Part shown: positions 16,233 through 26,597 of the stretch, piece after piece
Layout: each line of letters opens with the position of its first letter
Numbering within the stretch: position 1 is the stretch's first letter
DNA from: Candidatus Iainarchaeum sp.
GTDB taxonomy: Archaea; Iainarchaeota; Iainarchaeia; Iainarchaeales; VGJJ01
Length of the DNA: 64,000 nucleotides
Reading direction: 5' to 3'
NCBI GenBank assembly: GCA_016699555.1
Contig: CP064981.1
Location: 682,001-746,000, forward strand
Made by a program: the position numbers and the translations under genes
Notes under the pieces: generated by a model
Seen by the model: the letters and a program-made list of their open reading frames with translations, nothing else
Databases searched by the model: none
What the model was told of the DNA's origin: nothing

Positions 16233-17516
16233 CTAACTATACATCTTGTCTTTGGCATTCACTTCTTCTTGCGCCGATTGCTCGCGCTTGACGAGGATCT
16301 TCTGCAACGCCGATTCGAAGTGCGTGTGACCGATCTTGTCCACGTCGCTGCGCAAGGCATGCATCCCCGCTTCGGTGCAGAGGGATTTGAGGTCCGCTCC
16401 GGAAAATCCTTCCGTGCGCTTGGCGAGCGCGGTGAAGTCAACGTCCTTGTGCAGGTGCATCTTCTTGGCATGGATGCCCAAAATCATCTTGCGGGATTTC
16501 TCATCCGGCAATGGGACTTCCACAATGCGATCGAATCGCCCGGGACGCAAGAGCGCGGGATCGATGACGTCGATGCGGTTCGTCGCTGCGATAATTTTGA
16601 TATTCTTGCGGTCCTTGAAGCCATCGATTTCCGCGAGCAACTGGATCAACGTACGCTGGACCTCACGATCACCGCCCGATGTATCGTCCGTGCGGAATGT
16701 CCCGATGGAATCCAGTTCATCGATGAAGATGATGGCATTCTTCTTCTCGCGCGCCAGGGCAAATACATCCCTTACGAGGCGAGCGCCTTCTCCAATGTAT
16801 TTGTGGATCAATTCCGAGCCCACCAATCCGATAAATGTGGCATCGGTTTCATTGGCGATGGCTTTGGCGAGGAGGGTTTTACCTGTTCCGGGTGCACCGT
16901 GCAATAACACACCGGAGGGGCTTTGGATTCCCAGCTTCTCAAACTTTTGCGGGTGCGTCATGGGCAGGATAACGCTTTCGCGGAGCAATTGGATCTCATT
17001 CCCGAGACCGCCTACCATGTCAAAGCTTTCCGTGGGTTTTTCCACTAATTCCATTGCGCGTGCGCGCGTATCTTTGATGTCGGGAAGCACTTCCAAAATG
17101 GCAAGGTTCTTCTGCGACATCGCCACGCGCTTACCCACATCCGGCGTTTCGAGCGGGACCATGGTTTCATTTGTAACTAAAAACTCGACTCCATTGGAAT
17201 TGCGCACGATTGCGCGACCATTTCCCAGGATATCCTGGACCGCGCCCACCATGAGTGGAGGGACTTTGAAGCGATTCAATTCTTCGCGCAGGCGCTTGAG
17301 TTCCGCGTCCATCTGCTGGGCCTTCTCTTCCATGGCCAGGCGCTGGTTCTGCATCACGCGGAGTTGTTCTTCTAAGTTGAATACGTAATCGTAAAAGTTC
17401 GTACTGGATTTCTTTCCTGCAGGAATCGCTTCCATGGAGGGAACGGGAGATACGATTGGTGTGGAAGCCGTCTCTTCCTTCGGTTGATTCTGCGTTTCGC
17501 TGTCTGTCTCTGACAT
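16233..17516 (-). CDS. pan: Proteasome-activating nucleotidase (PAN)
   Basis: PAN is the AAA+ ring that unfolds proteins and feeds them to the 20S proteasome. The 427 residues comprise an acidic/Ser-Thr N-tail, a coiled coil (FNLEEQLRVMQNQRLAMEEK onward), the OB domain (VPPLMVGAVQDI...NGRAIV), and the AAA module with Walker A GAPGTGKT, Walker B IIFIDELDSIG, sensor ATNR and arginine-finger region LRPGRFDR. The last residues Met-Tyr-Ser form an HbYX motif for docking to the proteasome alpha ring. The frame is open to 17603, but ATG 17516 is chosen: GGGGAAGG precedes it and CTATATAAA at about 17563-17571 fits the promoter. No proteasome subunit gene is in the window. Confidence 0.95.
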   Translation of the reverse strand: MSETDSETQNQPKEETASTPIVSPVPSMEAIPAGKKSSTNFYDYVFNLEEQLRVMQNQRLAMEEKAQQMDAELKRLREELNRFKVPPLMVGAVQDILGNGRAIVRNSNGVEFLVTNETMVPLETPDVGKRVAMSQKNLAILEVLPDIKDTRARAMELVEKPTESFDMVGGLGNEIQLLRESVILPMTHPQKFEKLGIQSPSGVLLHGAPGTGKTLLAKAIANETDATFIGLVGSELIHKYIGEGARLVRDVFALAREKKNAIIFIDELDSIGTFRTDDTSGGDREVQRTLIQLLAEIDGFKDRKNIKIIAATNRIDVIDPALLRPGRFDRIVEVPLPDEKSRKMILGIHAKKMHLHKDVDFTALAKRTEGFSGADLKSLCTEAGMHALRSDVDKIGHTHFESALQKILVKREQSAQEEVNAKDKMYS

Positions 17517-17676
17517 ACTGAGCCTTCCCCAAAAATAATACTTATCACTAACTAATCCAAACGGGTTTATATAGATTCTTGCCCTGCCTCTGTTTGTTGT
17601 CATACAACCATTAAACGACTACTCCATTGCCCACGCGCATTGGATGAAACGATTGCATGCGATGAGCTGATGTACC

Positions 17677-19152
17677 GTGGAACCCGTAAAAAAAGCGCAT
17701 GCGACTCCATGGATTATCTTGGCTGTTTTAGTGATTGGCATCTTCTTCCTCAATCCCATTTACTCCATTATCCTGTCAGTGCTGGTGGGAACCACTTACC
17801 TCATCAAGCACTTCCTTCCACAAGCACAGACATGGTATGTCATGTCCATGGTGCGCTTCACCAAACAACAAAAAATATTCGACCTATTCGTCAATCATGG
17901 GAAACTATTGAATTGGCTCACCGATATTGGGCTCGTTATTGGGTTCGGAGCCATTGCGGTGGACTACTTATGGCTGCAGAAAAAGAAAATGTGGCAGCGC
18001 GTGCTGGGTTTCTTGGCTGCTGCGATCATATTGGGAGCGGGAGTTGGATTCATTTTTCCCATTGAGAATCCCATCATCCCGGTATCGGATATCGTCGTGC
18101 GCGTGGCCTTTGGGCTGTTTGGAACCGCTGGATTTGTGTTAGTGAGTCTATTCTATTCGGGATTAGACATCATCCAAAAAATCACCCAAGGCAAGAATGC
18201 ATGCGCAGGGGTGGCACCGGTTATTCCCGGGGTCTCACTCCCTAATTCCCCCATCACCGTCCCCTTGCACGCATGGCTTTCATTTGTCATTATCCTCATT
18301 TGGCACGAAGCATCCCATGGGTTTGTGGTGCGCAAGCTCGGAATGAAATTGAAAAGCTATGGACTGCTCTTGCTTGGATTCCTCCCTATTGGCGCATTCG
18401 TGGAACCCGACGAAAAACAATTGAAAGCATTGGAGAAAAAATCCCCCCTAGATGCATTGCGCTTGTATGCGGCGGGACCGGCAAGCAACTTTTACTTCTT
18501 CATTGGGGGAACGGCATTGCTCGCAGTGCTGGGAATGGCCATTTTCACTCCCTTCATCGCCCCCGCACTCACCGAAATCCATTCCAACTCGGTGAGCGGA
18601 TTAGAGATAGTAAAAGTGGAAGAGAATATCGTGATTTGCGGCACCGAGTTCCCTGCTCCTGCGCACAATGTGTTACAGCCCGGGGATCAAATACTCGCCG
18701 TCAATGGCGCCAGCGTGCACACGACACAAGAATATTTTGCTGAGATCGTGGGCAAAGAGCAATTCGAACTCGAGATCAAACGCGGAGAAGAAGTGCGCAC
18801 GGAATCTTTCGAGCCCAATGACTTGGGAAGGATCGGCATCAACGTCAAGGAATTGCCCAATGAGAATTACACTCCACCGGGGTGGTATGAACCCCTTATC
18901 CAAGTATTCGGATTCCTCGCCGGCTTTGTGGGATGGCTATTAATCCTGAATTTCTTGGTCGCAGTCGCCAATTTCATCCCTGTTGACCCATTCGATGGCG
19001 GAAAGATGGTCAAATTGCTCTTGTTCCCCTACTTCGGCTTCTTGAAGATGGGAGAAGAAGACACCAAGAAGTTCATCGCGCGCATCTTCATCGTAGTGCT
19101 GTTGGTGCTGATACTCATCAATGCGCTGCCATTAGTGATTGTCCACCCGTAG
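17677..19152 (+). CDS. Site-2-type membrane metalloprotease (M50) with PDZ-like insert
   Basis: The 491-residue polytopic membrane protein has the intramembrane zinc motif HEASH (His210, Glu211, His214) and the distal ligand motif NFIPVDPFDGGK with Asp440, both diagnostic of site-2 proteases. Between them lies an extracytoplasmic PDZ-like domain (about residues 300-395; LQPGDQILAVNGASV). The layout of several N-terminal helices, HExxH, PDZ and LDG-type motif is common in archaeal homologues. Such proteases cut membrane proteins within the bilayer, often in signalling. The start is GTG 17677 and no strong Shine-Dalgarno is seen. It is convergent with ftsZ. Confidence 0.9.
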   Translation: MEPVKKAHATPWIILAVLVIGIFFLNPIYSIILSVLVGTTYLIKHFLPQAQTWYVMSMVRFTKQQKIFDLFVNHGKLLNWLTDIGLVIGFGAIAVDYLWLQKKKMWQRVLGFLAAAIILGAGVGFIFPIENPIIPVSDIVVRVAFGLFGTAGFVLVSLFYSGLDIIQKITQGKNACAGVAPVIPGVSLPNSPITVPLHAWLSFVIILIWHEASHGFVVRKLGMKLKSYGLLLLGFLPIGAFVEPDEKQLKALEKKSPLDALRLYAAGPASNFYFFIGGTALLAVLGMAIFTPFIAPALTEIHSNSVSGLEIVKVEENIVICGTEFPAPAHNVLQPGDQILAVNGASVHTTQEYFAEIVGKEQFELEIKRGEEVRTESFEPNDLGRIGINVKELPNENYTPPGWYEPLIQVFGFLAGFVGWLLILNFLVAVANFIPVDPFDGGKMVKLLLFPYFGFLKMGEEDTKKFIARIFIVVLLVLILINALPLVIVHP

Positions 19153-19225
19153 GGATGGAGCATCAGTTCACGTGTATCAAATTGAAAAAATCGCTTGTTG
19201 AAATTATAAAAAAAGAAAAAAATAT

Positions 19226-19276
19226 CAGGTACTGCAACGCAGTACCTGTTCTCGGTCCGCACGCTCGAAAGCGTGC
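19226..19276 (-). terminator. Tandem hairpins and T-tract after ftsZ
   Basis: Read from ftsZ, the stop codon (19279-19277) is followed at once by a 7-bp stem GCACGCT/AGCGTGC with a tetraloop (19276-19259), then a perfect 10-bp stem CAGGTACTGC/GCAGTACCTG with a three-base loop (19248-19226), then a T-rich run (revcomp of 19201-19225). This looks like an intrinsic-type terminator with two hairpins, unusual for archaea, which generally terminate on T-tracts alone. It could equally protect the mRNA 3' end. Confidence 0.6.
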
Positions 19277-20359
19277 TTAGAGATAATTAATTCCGTAATC
19301 TCCGCTGCTACTGCTTCCTCCGCGAGAAGGCATGCTCGTGCGGCTCTTTTCTTGGCTGGACTTGATGAAGGGAGACTTGACTCCGGTAAAGATGGAAATG
19401 ACTTCCACTTTATTCTCGAAAGTCGGGTCGACACGTGCTCCCCAAATCACGACGGCGCGCTGATCCAACTCTGTCGTCAAGAGCTTACCAATCTCATTGG
19501 CTTCTCCCAATGTGAGTTCGGGCCCTCCGGTAATGTGGATCAAGCAACCCTTCGCTCCGGCAATGTCAACGTCCAACAAGGAGTTCTTGAGCGTGTCTTC
19601 CACGACTTCATTCACCTTATCGACGGACTTGCTTTCTCCGACCGCGATCATGGACAAGCCTGTTCCGACCATCACAGAGCGGACATCGGCGTAATCCAGG
19701 TTGATCAAGGAAGGCTGGGTAATGGTTTCGGTGATTCCGCGAACCGTGCGTGCGATCAATTCATCGGCCACTTTGAAGGCATCCTGGATGGGCAGGTTAG
19801 GGACCAATTCCACCAAGCGGTTGTTATCGATGACGACAACGGTGTCCGCGATGCGGCGCAAGGTCTCGATTCCTTCTTCTGCCTTGATGGTACGAGCTCT
19901 TTCAAGCGTAAAGGGGTATGTGACCATGGCAATGACGATGGCTCCCTGTGCTTTTGCGATCTCTGCAACGATTGGTGCGGATCCTGTACCGGTTCCTCCA
20001 CCCATTCCGGCGGAAATGAACAACATATCCACGCCAGCGAGGACTTCTTCCAATGCCTGGCGAGAGACTTCGGCTGCTTTGGCTCCAATCTCGGGATATC
20101 CGCCTGCGCCCAAACCGCGCGTGACAGACTTTCCGATTAACACCTTGGTGACTTCATCGGAGATAATGGACAAGTGTTGCTTATCCGTGTTGATGGCGAC
20201 TAACTGTGCGCCTGAGATTCCCATCGTAGCTAAGCGGTTGATGGCGTTACATCCGGCACCACCGGCACCGATCACCATAATCTTTGGCTGGCCGAATTCT
20301 TCATATTTTTCTTCGACCTTGGGCGCGCCATGAGTCGCATTTTTGATAATGGATTCCAT
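19277..20359 (-). CDS. ftsZ: Cell division protein FtsZ
   Basis: FtsZ is the tubulin-like GTPase that forms the division ring. The 360-residue protein has the nucleotide-binding GGAGCNAINRL, the tubulin signature GGGTGTGSAPI, the T7 loop NLDYADVRSVM with the catalytic acidic residue, and a short flexible tail ending DYGINYL, similar to the tails by which archaeal FtsZ binds partners. GGGGG lies before ATG 20359, with a CGTATATTAAG box about 75-80 bases upstream (20433-20442), so this gene has a leader and a Shine-Dalgarno site. No other division gene is adjacent. Confidence 0.96.
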   Translation of the reverse strand: MESIIKNATHGAPKVEEKYEEFGQPKIMVIGAGGAGCNAINRLATMGISGAQLVAINTDKQHLSIISDEVTKVLIGKSVTRGLGAGGYPEIGAKAAEVSRQALEEVLAGVDMLFISAGMGGGTGTGSAPIVAEIAKAQGAIVIAMVTYPFTLERARTIKAEEGIETLRRIADTVVVIDNNRLVELVPNLPIQDAFKVADELIARTVRGITETITQPSLINLDYADVRSVMVGTGLSMIAVGESKSVDKVNEVVEDTLKNSLLDVDIAGAKGCLIHITGGPELTLGEANEIGKLLTTELDQRAVVIWGARVDPTFENKVEVISIFTGVKSPFIKSSQEKSRTSMPSRGGSSSSGDYGINYL

Positions 20360-20690
20360 GCAAATAACCCCCTGTTATTCGATACGTTTGAAAACTCAAT
20401 TTTTTGAGTTGCTTATGAGAGCAATTCGGACTTAATATACGTTTTGTTTTCTGAACGGAGCATAATTAACGGTTTGTTTATTTTTTAGTGAATTGATAAT
20501 AGAAAATAGCCCAAATATCGGGCGGATTTCGCACCATGACGAAGAAAAAACCAATTTATGTTGAAAAGAATGGTTAAATGACCTTGAAATGGCACGTCAA
20601 CCAAAAGGAGACGTTAAGCAGGCCGACACGGCATGGGGGGAGATGGATATTTTCGTTTGATTTATAACGGATTAGCCCCATCAATCATTC
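20360..20690. other. Intergenic region between ftsZ and the SRP RNA gene
   Basis: No gene is supported in these 331 bases. They hold the ftsZ leader and TATA box (reverse-strand CGTATATTAAG, 20433-20442), a small GCCC/GGGC hairpin near 20509-20523, a 23-codon ATG frame at 20589-20660 without promoter support, and the TATA box for the SRP RNA (TTTATAAC, 20661-20668). TAGCCC at about 20673-20678 can pair with GGGCTA at 20691-20696 across the predicted transcription start. Confidence 0.6.
20661..20668 (+). promoter_or_regulatory. TATA box of the SRP RNA gene
   Basis: TTTATAAC lies about 26 bases before GGGCTAG at 20691, the likely 5' end of the SRP RNA. The spacing matches archaeal TATA-to-start distance. 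Inferred from position. Confidence 0.5.
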
Positions 20691-21000
20691 GGGCTAGTTC
20701 CGAGGGTTAGTCGTCCTCGTCCACGTGAAACCGACTTCATGCACGGAGCGAACGCCGGGACCGAATCATTTGCGAAGTATGCGATCGCCGTGTGCGTTTG
20801 CCGACCTTCTGTCCCGAAAGATTTCGTAGGCAATTGAACCCCGCCAGGCCCGGAAGGGAGCAACGGTGGATTACTTAGGGGATGCTTTCGGGGTAACGGA
20901 AGCGAGAACGCATGCAGCATTCAATCGCATGCCTTGCACGCGAGGGAACCGGAAGCCCATGTCCAGTTTCGATTGGACCAACCGAGAACGGGTACTTTTG
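20691..21000 (+). ncRNA. ffs: Signal recognition particle RNA (7S RNA)
   Basis: The helix-8 signature of SRP RNA is plain: CCAGGCCCGGAAGGGAGCA followed by ACGGTGG, with the GGAA tetraloop and asymmetric A-rich internal loop that bind SRP54. Flanking arms pair as the long helix 5 (for example GTGTGCGTT near 20790 with AACGCATGC near 20910, and TATGCGAT with ATCGCATG). A helix-6-like hairpin (TGCC...GGCA around 20799-20833) would bind SRP19. The 5' region forms a small domain (CGAGG/CCTCG stem). This is the long archaeal type. The ends are estimates: 5' from the TATA box, 3' before or within the hairpin at 20989-21012. Confidence 0.85.
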
Positions 21001-21065
21001 TGAAAGTACCCGATGTTTCGCGAACCTCTCTCAAAGGTTCCGCGACACCCAATGAGGCTATTTTT
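20989..21065 (+). terminator. Two hairpins and T-run after the SRP RNA
   Basis: A perfect 10-bp stem CGGGTACTTT/AAAGTACCCG with a TGTG loop (20989-21012) is followed by a second stem TCGCGAACCT/AGGTT-C-CGCGA (21018-21045, one bulged C) and then TTTTT at 21061-21065. The first hairpin may belong to the mature RNA's 3' domain; the second with the T-run looks like processing or termination signal. Confidence 0.45.
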
Positions 21066-21093
21066 CCATATAATAATTCTACTTGATGTTTGC

Positions 21094-24000
21094 TCACACA
21101 AATCCCAAGAAGTGCACAATCACGAAAGCGGCCAGCATGAGGATGATGAAGCCCGTCATCAGATTAACCCCTAAATTCTGCGCAGCATCCACTGAAACGG
21201 CCGAAACGACCGTGTGACCGATGTCTGCGAGAATATCCGTGATTGGATTTCCTGTTTCGGTGGCAGCGCCATTATCCACTTGTCCACTGCCAGGAGTCCC
21301 CCCACCAGGAGGCGCCGCAGGAGGAGCAGTGGGAGAAGAAGAGCTTCCACTCCCGCTTCCACCTCCACTTCCACCGCCTCCTCCACCACTGCCGCTGTTG
21401 AAACTGCTGTTGTTAGGGCTTGAATTGGGCGGGGCACACGCACCACAATCCAATGCACAGCTGCTGCACGTCTCAGTTTGTTCATCGCAGGTGTTATCGC
21501 CGCACGTGAGACACGCAGCAGTAGCGGAACAATCGCTATCACTGCAGTCCGATCCCCCATTCGGAGAACCGGTATCGCAATCATTATCCAACCCATCGCT
21601 GCAACTCGACTCCACGGCCTGATAGAACTGCCCATACGTAGTGGGAGTGCACGCCGCATAACTCGAGCCCACGCACGCCTGCTGCGCATTCGCGCATACG
21701 CCTACTTGCAACGGGCACAACGGAGCAGCACCACTACACGCGGAAGGGATGAGCGTCATCGCCGCTGGCACGGAATAACCGATCAGCGATGGATTCGTGG
21801 GATTCGTCGCGGAAATCGACCAGAGATAATTCCCGGGAGGCTGATCCGCAAGAAGATTGACGGAGAAAACTAAACCCGCAGGCGTCGCATGGAATGTCGC
21901 TTCATGCACCAAGATGTAATTCACCGGAGACGCCTGGCTTCCCCATACTTGGACGTGCAAGGGCTCGGTTGACACATCATTCTGGATGAGCGCGGAAAAG
22001 AGGACGGATGACCCTATCATGACTTGCGCATTCGGAGCAGGCGATTGTGCTATGACCGTGGGGGCATTAATGGAGGAATTGCTGATTGCCAATGCTAATG
22101 GATTCGATGCCCCATCGGCGTTGGACGCTTGGATGGAATGATTCCCCGCTCCCAGGGATTGCACATGGCTCTGCGTCAAGTCGAATGACATCGAAGAGGC
22201 ATCGATGAACGTGACCGCACTCGCAGGCAACGCCACCCCGTCCACCAGAATCTGCGTAGCAGCCGTGAGATAATTTCCCTGCGAGAGAAGAATATCGCTC
22301 GCTGCCAGATTACCGGAATCGTGGTGGGAGAAATCACACCCAACGCAGGAGGATTAGGAGTAGGAGCGGGACCGTTCACCGAAAAATACAGCAAATTGCT
22401 ATTCTGCGTCCCGACCGGCGTTGACACGATGACGCGCCAGGAATAATTCCCTGCAGCGGGAGGAGAATACGTGTGCGCATACGCAGTGCCACTCGGCGTC
22501 GCGGGAATAATCTGCGTATTCACCACTTGCTCATTCGGTTGCGACAAATCACGCACGCGCAATTCTACCGTCACGCTTTGCGGGATGAAACTATGGATGA
22601 GCGCGGAAAAAGGAACGGTGGCGCTGCTGGAAAAAGAAGCATTATTCACGGGAAGATACGTCGAACTGGAGGGTTTTCCTGTTGTGGCGAGCGCCACATT
22701 GGAGTAGGGAGAGGTATTGCTTCCGTTCACCGCGAAGACGCGGTACTCATAGATATTATCGCTCGTCGCGGAGGTATCGGCATAGGAATTGGAATTGGCC
22801 GCGAGCGCATTCGCAGTAATAGTCACAAATGAACTCGTACACACTGTGCTGGAAACGCACGTGCGGCGTTGGACGTGGTAGCCCGTCTCATTATTCGCCA
22901 CGTCCGTCCAGGAAAGATTTACTGACGTGGGAGACGTGCCCGCTGCCGTCAAGCCGGTGGGAGCGGACGGGACCCCGCCGCTGGAAGGAGGAGTGATTAC
23001 AGTGGCATACGCATACGGAGAATTATAATAGGGCGAGACATTGCTGTACGCGCGCAAGTCATATTGGATCGTGGTCCCTGGGGCGGCGGCAGTATCGGTG
23101 TAACTCGTGGAATTGGCCGGAATCGTGTCAGTAAGCAATTGCCCTGAGGCCGTGGAAGGCGTGTGCCTGACGATTTTGTAATTCGTCTCATTATCCACAT
23201 CATCCCATGTCAACAGCACGTCCGTGGGGCCTAGTGCGGTCACGACAAAATTGGCTGGAGCATTGGGAATAGGCAGTCCTCCACCACTGCTAGGGGGAGT
23301 GCCGATATTCACCGTCACGGTGCTCGAGCTCGCCCCTCCAACACCGGTGCAGTTGAGCGTGAAATAGGAAGGGCTTGCGGTAATGGGAATGCTTGCGAGC
23401 GATCCATTCGCAGGAGCGATGCTTCCTGTCCAAGCAGCAGTGGAAGGAGACGCGGAAGCAGTACATGAGGTAGCGTTAGAAACGAGCCAGGAAAGCCCAA
23501 TAGTAGTCGTTCCCGTCGGAACCCACGTGGAGCCGCCAGCCCCATTGGCATTGAGCGTGACCGAAGGAGGTTGTGCGGGAGGAGGCAGAACCGTTCCACC
23601 GGCATCGAAGTAATTCACGAAGAAGAAAGCGGCAGTGGAAATGGAATCCTCCCACTTGCCCAAAATCTTATTGTGATAGCTGCTGGGATATTGCGTGGAA
23701 CGACACGTCAAGGGATTCACCTGCGCCGGGTTCGTGGTGTCGATCGCGCCACTGCCCAGATTCCATAACAAACCCTCTTTGAATAATTGCTGCGCCAACC
23801 CCACAAATTGTGGATCCCCGAGCGGGTTCTGGGGGGTTTGGGTGATCTTATTGTACATCATGATGGGATCCGCCAAATCGATGGGGTCGATGCGCGAAGT
23901 ATAGAATCCCGGGATGTTGTAACCGAACGCGCTATCCCAGTGCGAGGCCATCTCATAGGGATAGTAACTCGTAGGACTGCCGGTTCCACCTAGCAGCAAA

Positions 24001-26513
24001 TGCGTCCGGAAAAACTCGATCATGCGCTGGAACAACGCCACATACGTAGGATTGTTCAGGCCCGCGAGATAATATCCTTCTTCGGCTCCCTCGGTGAGCG
24101 TGGACTCCGACCAACCCACATTACAGGGCTGCGAAGCAGGAGAAATGGAATTAGGAAATGAACCGGGAGGACAACCAATCGAAATGGAGTGCTGCTCGCC
24201 ATTGATGAGGGCAATCATCCAATTGTTGATGGCCGTATAGTAATTGGGTTTGCCCAGCACCTTGTAGGCCATCGCAATCGCAGAAATGGAACGCCCGGCG
24301 ATTCTGCCTCCACCGCCATTGATGTATTTGAATACCCCTCCCACCATGGGAACGTTCGCGGAAAGATAATCCGCATATTGGGGGGTGCCATCCAGCATTT
24401 CAGGGGAGCCCGTGAGCAAGTACGACATCCACAAGCCGTGCGGCCAATAATGCGCTCCATTCGTGAGCGCGAGCGAATTGAATCCGCTCTCATATCGCGC
24501 CAAGCCATACGTGGAAGGATAGGCGCTCCCCCAGGCGGTGCCAAACGTATTATTGTGATACGCGCGCAATTGTCCATACTCGAATTGACGATAATCGAAG
24601 TCGCGCAGGAACTGCATGAGATTCCATCCGCCCGAGGCGACATAGTGATTATTCTCGCGGCCCCATCCCCCATCCATGTCATCTCCCGCAATGGTATTTC
24701 CCCACGAAGGCCAACCCCCAAATGTGGCACCTTGCTTCTGCAGGAGATCCGTGCACGTGAAGATGCTGTTGGTTTGCCACACACTGCTCGCGAGCGCCGT
24801 AGAATCCACTTGGATCTGGAATAATTTATCCGCGCGCGCGAACAAGGGACGGAAGCTCGCGGGAATGGTCGATGCATTCGCCCAATCGCGTTTAGGAGGC
24901 ATCAGCATGGGAGTGGCTTCCGTGGCGGAAGTATACTCCGTGTCCGTGGGAACTGCCACCGGAGGATGATTGAACGCATCGAACCGGCGCTGGATCTCAG
25001 CAAAAGAAGTGGAAGCGGGATAGAATTGGATCAGCAAATCCTGATAATCCCGCGTGCCGCCGGGCATGACGTTGTTGCTGTTCGCGTTGTAATGGAACTC
25101 GGGATTCGTGATATCCAGCGTCTCGGGATGCACCAAATCCAACAATTCAGCCGTGCTCGCCCAATTGGGATCGGAAACGCAGCAGTGCGTGGGCGTGGTG
25201 ATATTAGTGCGGAAGTAGGGAACGTACGTGTACTCGAATTGAGGCTGACCCGTGCGATTGCCCGGATACAAGGAGACGGCGATCTTGTTCTGGTTGACCC
25301 GATAATCTTTCGGAAACGTCTGCCAAAAACCACGCATGCCCATCGCAATCCCTTTCGTGGTGTCGCCCAGGATCACCGCGTCATCGAAGTGCGTATTCGC
25401 CTGCGTCGTGACCGTGTTTCCATTCGCGAACTGCGTGAAGAAATTATCGATAATGTTTGTCACCGTGGCATCGTTGGGCGCTTGGTGGAGCGCGTTGTGG
25501 TAGCGCTTATCGTATTTGGTGGGAGCCCCGCGCTGTGCGAGGATCAATTCATTCCCGGAAGCCGTGACGGGTGCATTGGAACCGAAGCGCGCCGTCTGGG
25601 TTCCGCTCAGTGCAGGATTCAGGATGACCTCCAATTCACGAAAGACCGCTTTGTCTTCCGGGGGGACCGATGCATTCGGGAAAGGACGACCGATTGCGCC
25701 ATTATTCGTGAGGACGTGGCGCATTTCCACGTTCGAGGAATTCGCATAGAAGGTGAGGCGCACCACGGCATTCATGGGCTTGGTGTTTCCGAAGTTAGGA
25801 GTGATTCCCGGCGTGCTGGAGTTATCATAATAACCATTGATTTGGACGACAGCGCGCAGAGGACCGTTTTCCACGACCGTCACGCCATTGGGATTCACGA
25901 TGAACGGATACGTGTTCGAGCCATCGGCATCGTCTTGCGCGCGCATCACTAATCCAGTATTATTCGGAGACAGCATGGATGTGCCGTTCACGGTCGCGGA
26001 ATTGAATATTTTCCCAGTAGTTTTAGAAACATCAAATACCGCAGGACCGGTGTTCACGACGACCGAATTGGTCGTGTTCGAAACGATCGAAACCGGAGTC
26101 GCGGGAGCAGGGCCAGGAGCATTGGAGTTGTCGCAGTGCAGCGCATAACTGGTGTTGGTGCCTCCCGCCGGAAGCGACTGCACCAAAAAAGTCGTGAGTA
26201 ACCATTGGATGGGTTTCGTGGCATCGGTCATCAATCCCCCGCGGCGCGAGATGACCGAAAATTGTGCGGGAACCGGAGAGCCATTCAGGCGGACCTGGCA
26301 TTTCGTGGCATCCGTGATGGCAGTGTTTTTGGGAAATGGAATGCCGGAAGACACATAGGTGTTGCTGCCATCATAGGAAATGGGATCGTCGATGATACTG
26401 ATGGTGGGACCCACCACGGTCAGGGGAACATTGAATGACGTGGGAGAAACCACCTGCGCGTGCGCGAGCGGAAGCAAGCACAGCACCAAAAATAAAATCA
26501 CTGCATTTTTCAT
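21094..26513 (-). CDS. Giant surface protein A: PcRGLX/YetA-like lyase domains, FN3, Cys tail (frameshifted)
   Basis: Read with one frameshift, this gene encodes about 1806 residues. Order: signal peptide (MKNAVILFLVLCLLPLAHA); an N-terminal beta domain with GIPFPKN and PVPAQF like the RIFT barrel of PcRGLX/YetA-type rhamnogalacturonan lyases; a beta-sandwich region; an alpha/alpha-toroid-like region (about 560-980; GGWNLMQFLRD, HGLWMSYLLTGS); two FN3 domains (about 1090-1270); further Ig-like domains; an Asp-rich DGLDNDCD repeat; a Cys cluster CGDNTCDEQTETCSSC; a Gly/Ser linker; and a membrane tail ending HFLGFV. The first frame ends at 22176 with nonsense sequence after VISPTTIP; the correct frame resumes as GNLAASDILL near 22313, consistent with one missing base at about 22311-22316. 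A TATA-like box lies at 26541-26548. Enzyme assignment is by motif recognition only. Confidence 0.7.
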
Positions 26514-26597
26514 GAGAACATATGGGCAACTGGGTTGGAGTATTAAAACACACTAACTATTTTATGTATAATTCCTCGCATGGTAAACCAAACGGAA

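Noticed and set aside
16052..16258. 68-codon minus-strand frame between TrmB-like and PAN genes
   Set aside because: It overlaps the PAN 3' end and the TrmB promoter; no promoter and no protein-like composition.
20589..20660. 23-codon open frame before the SRP RNA
   Set aside because: It starts with ATG but has no promoter at the usual distance and no Shine-Dalgarno site, and overlaps the SRP promoter region.
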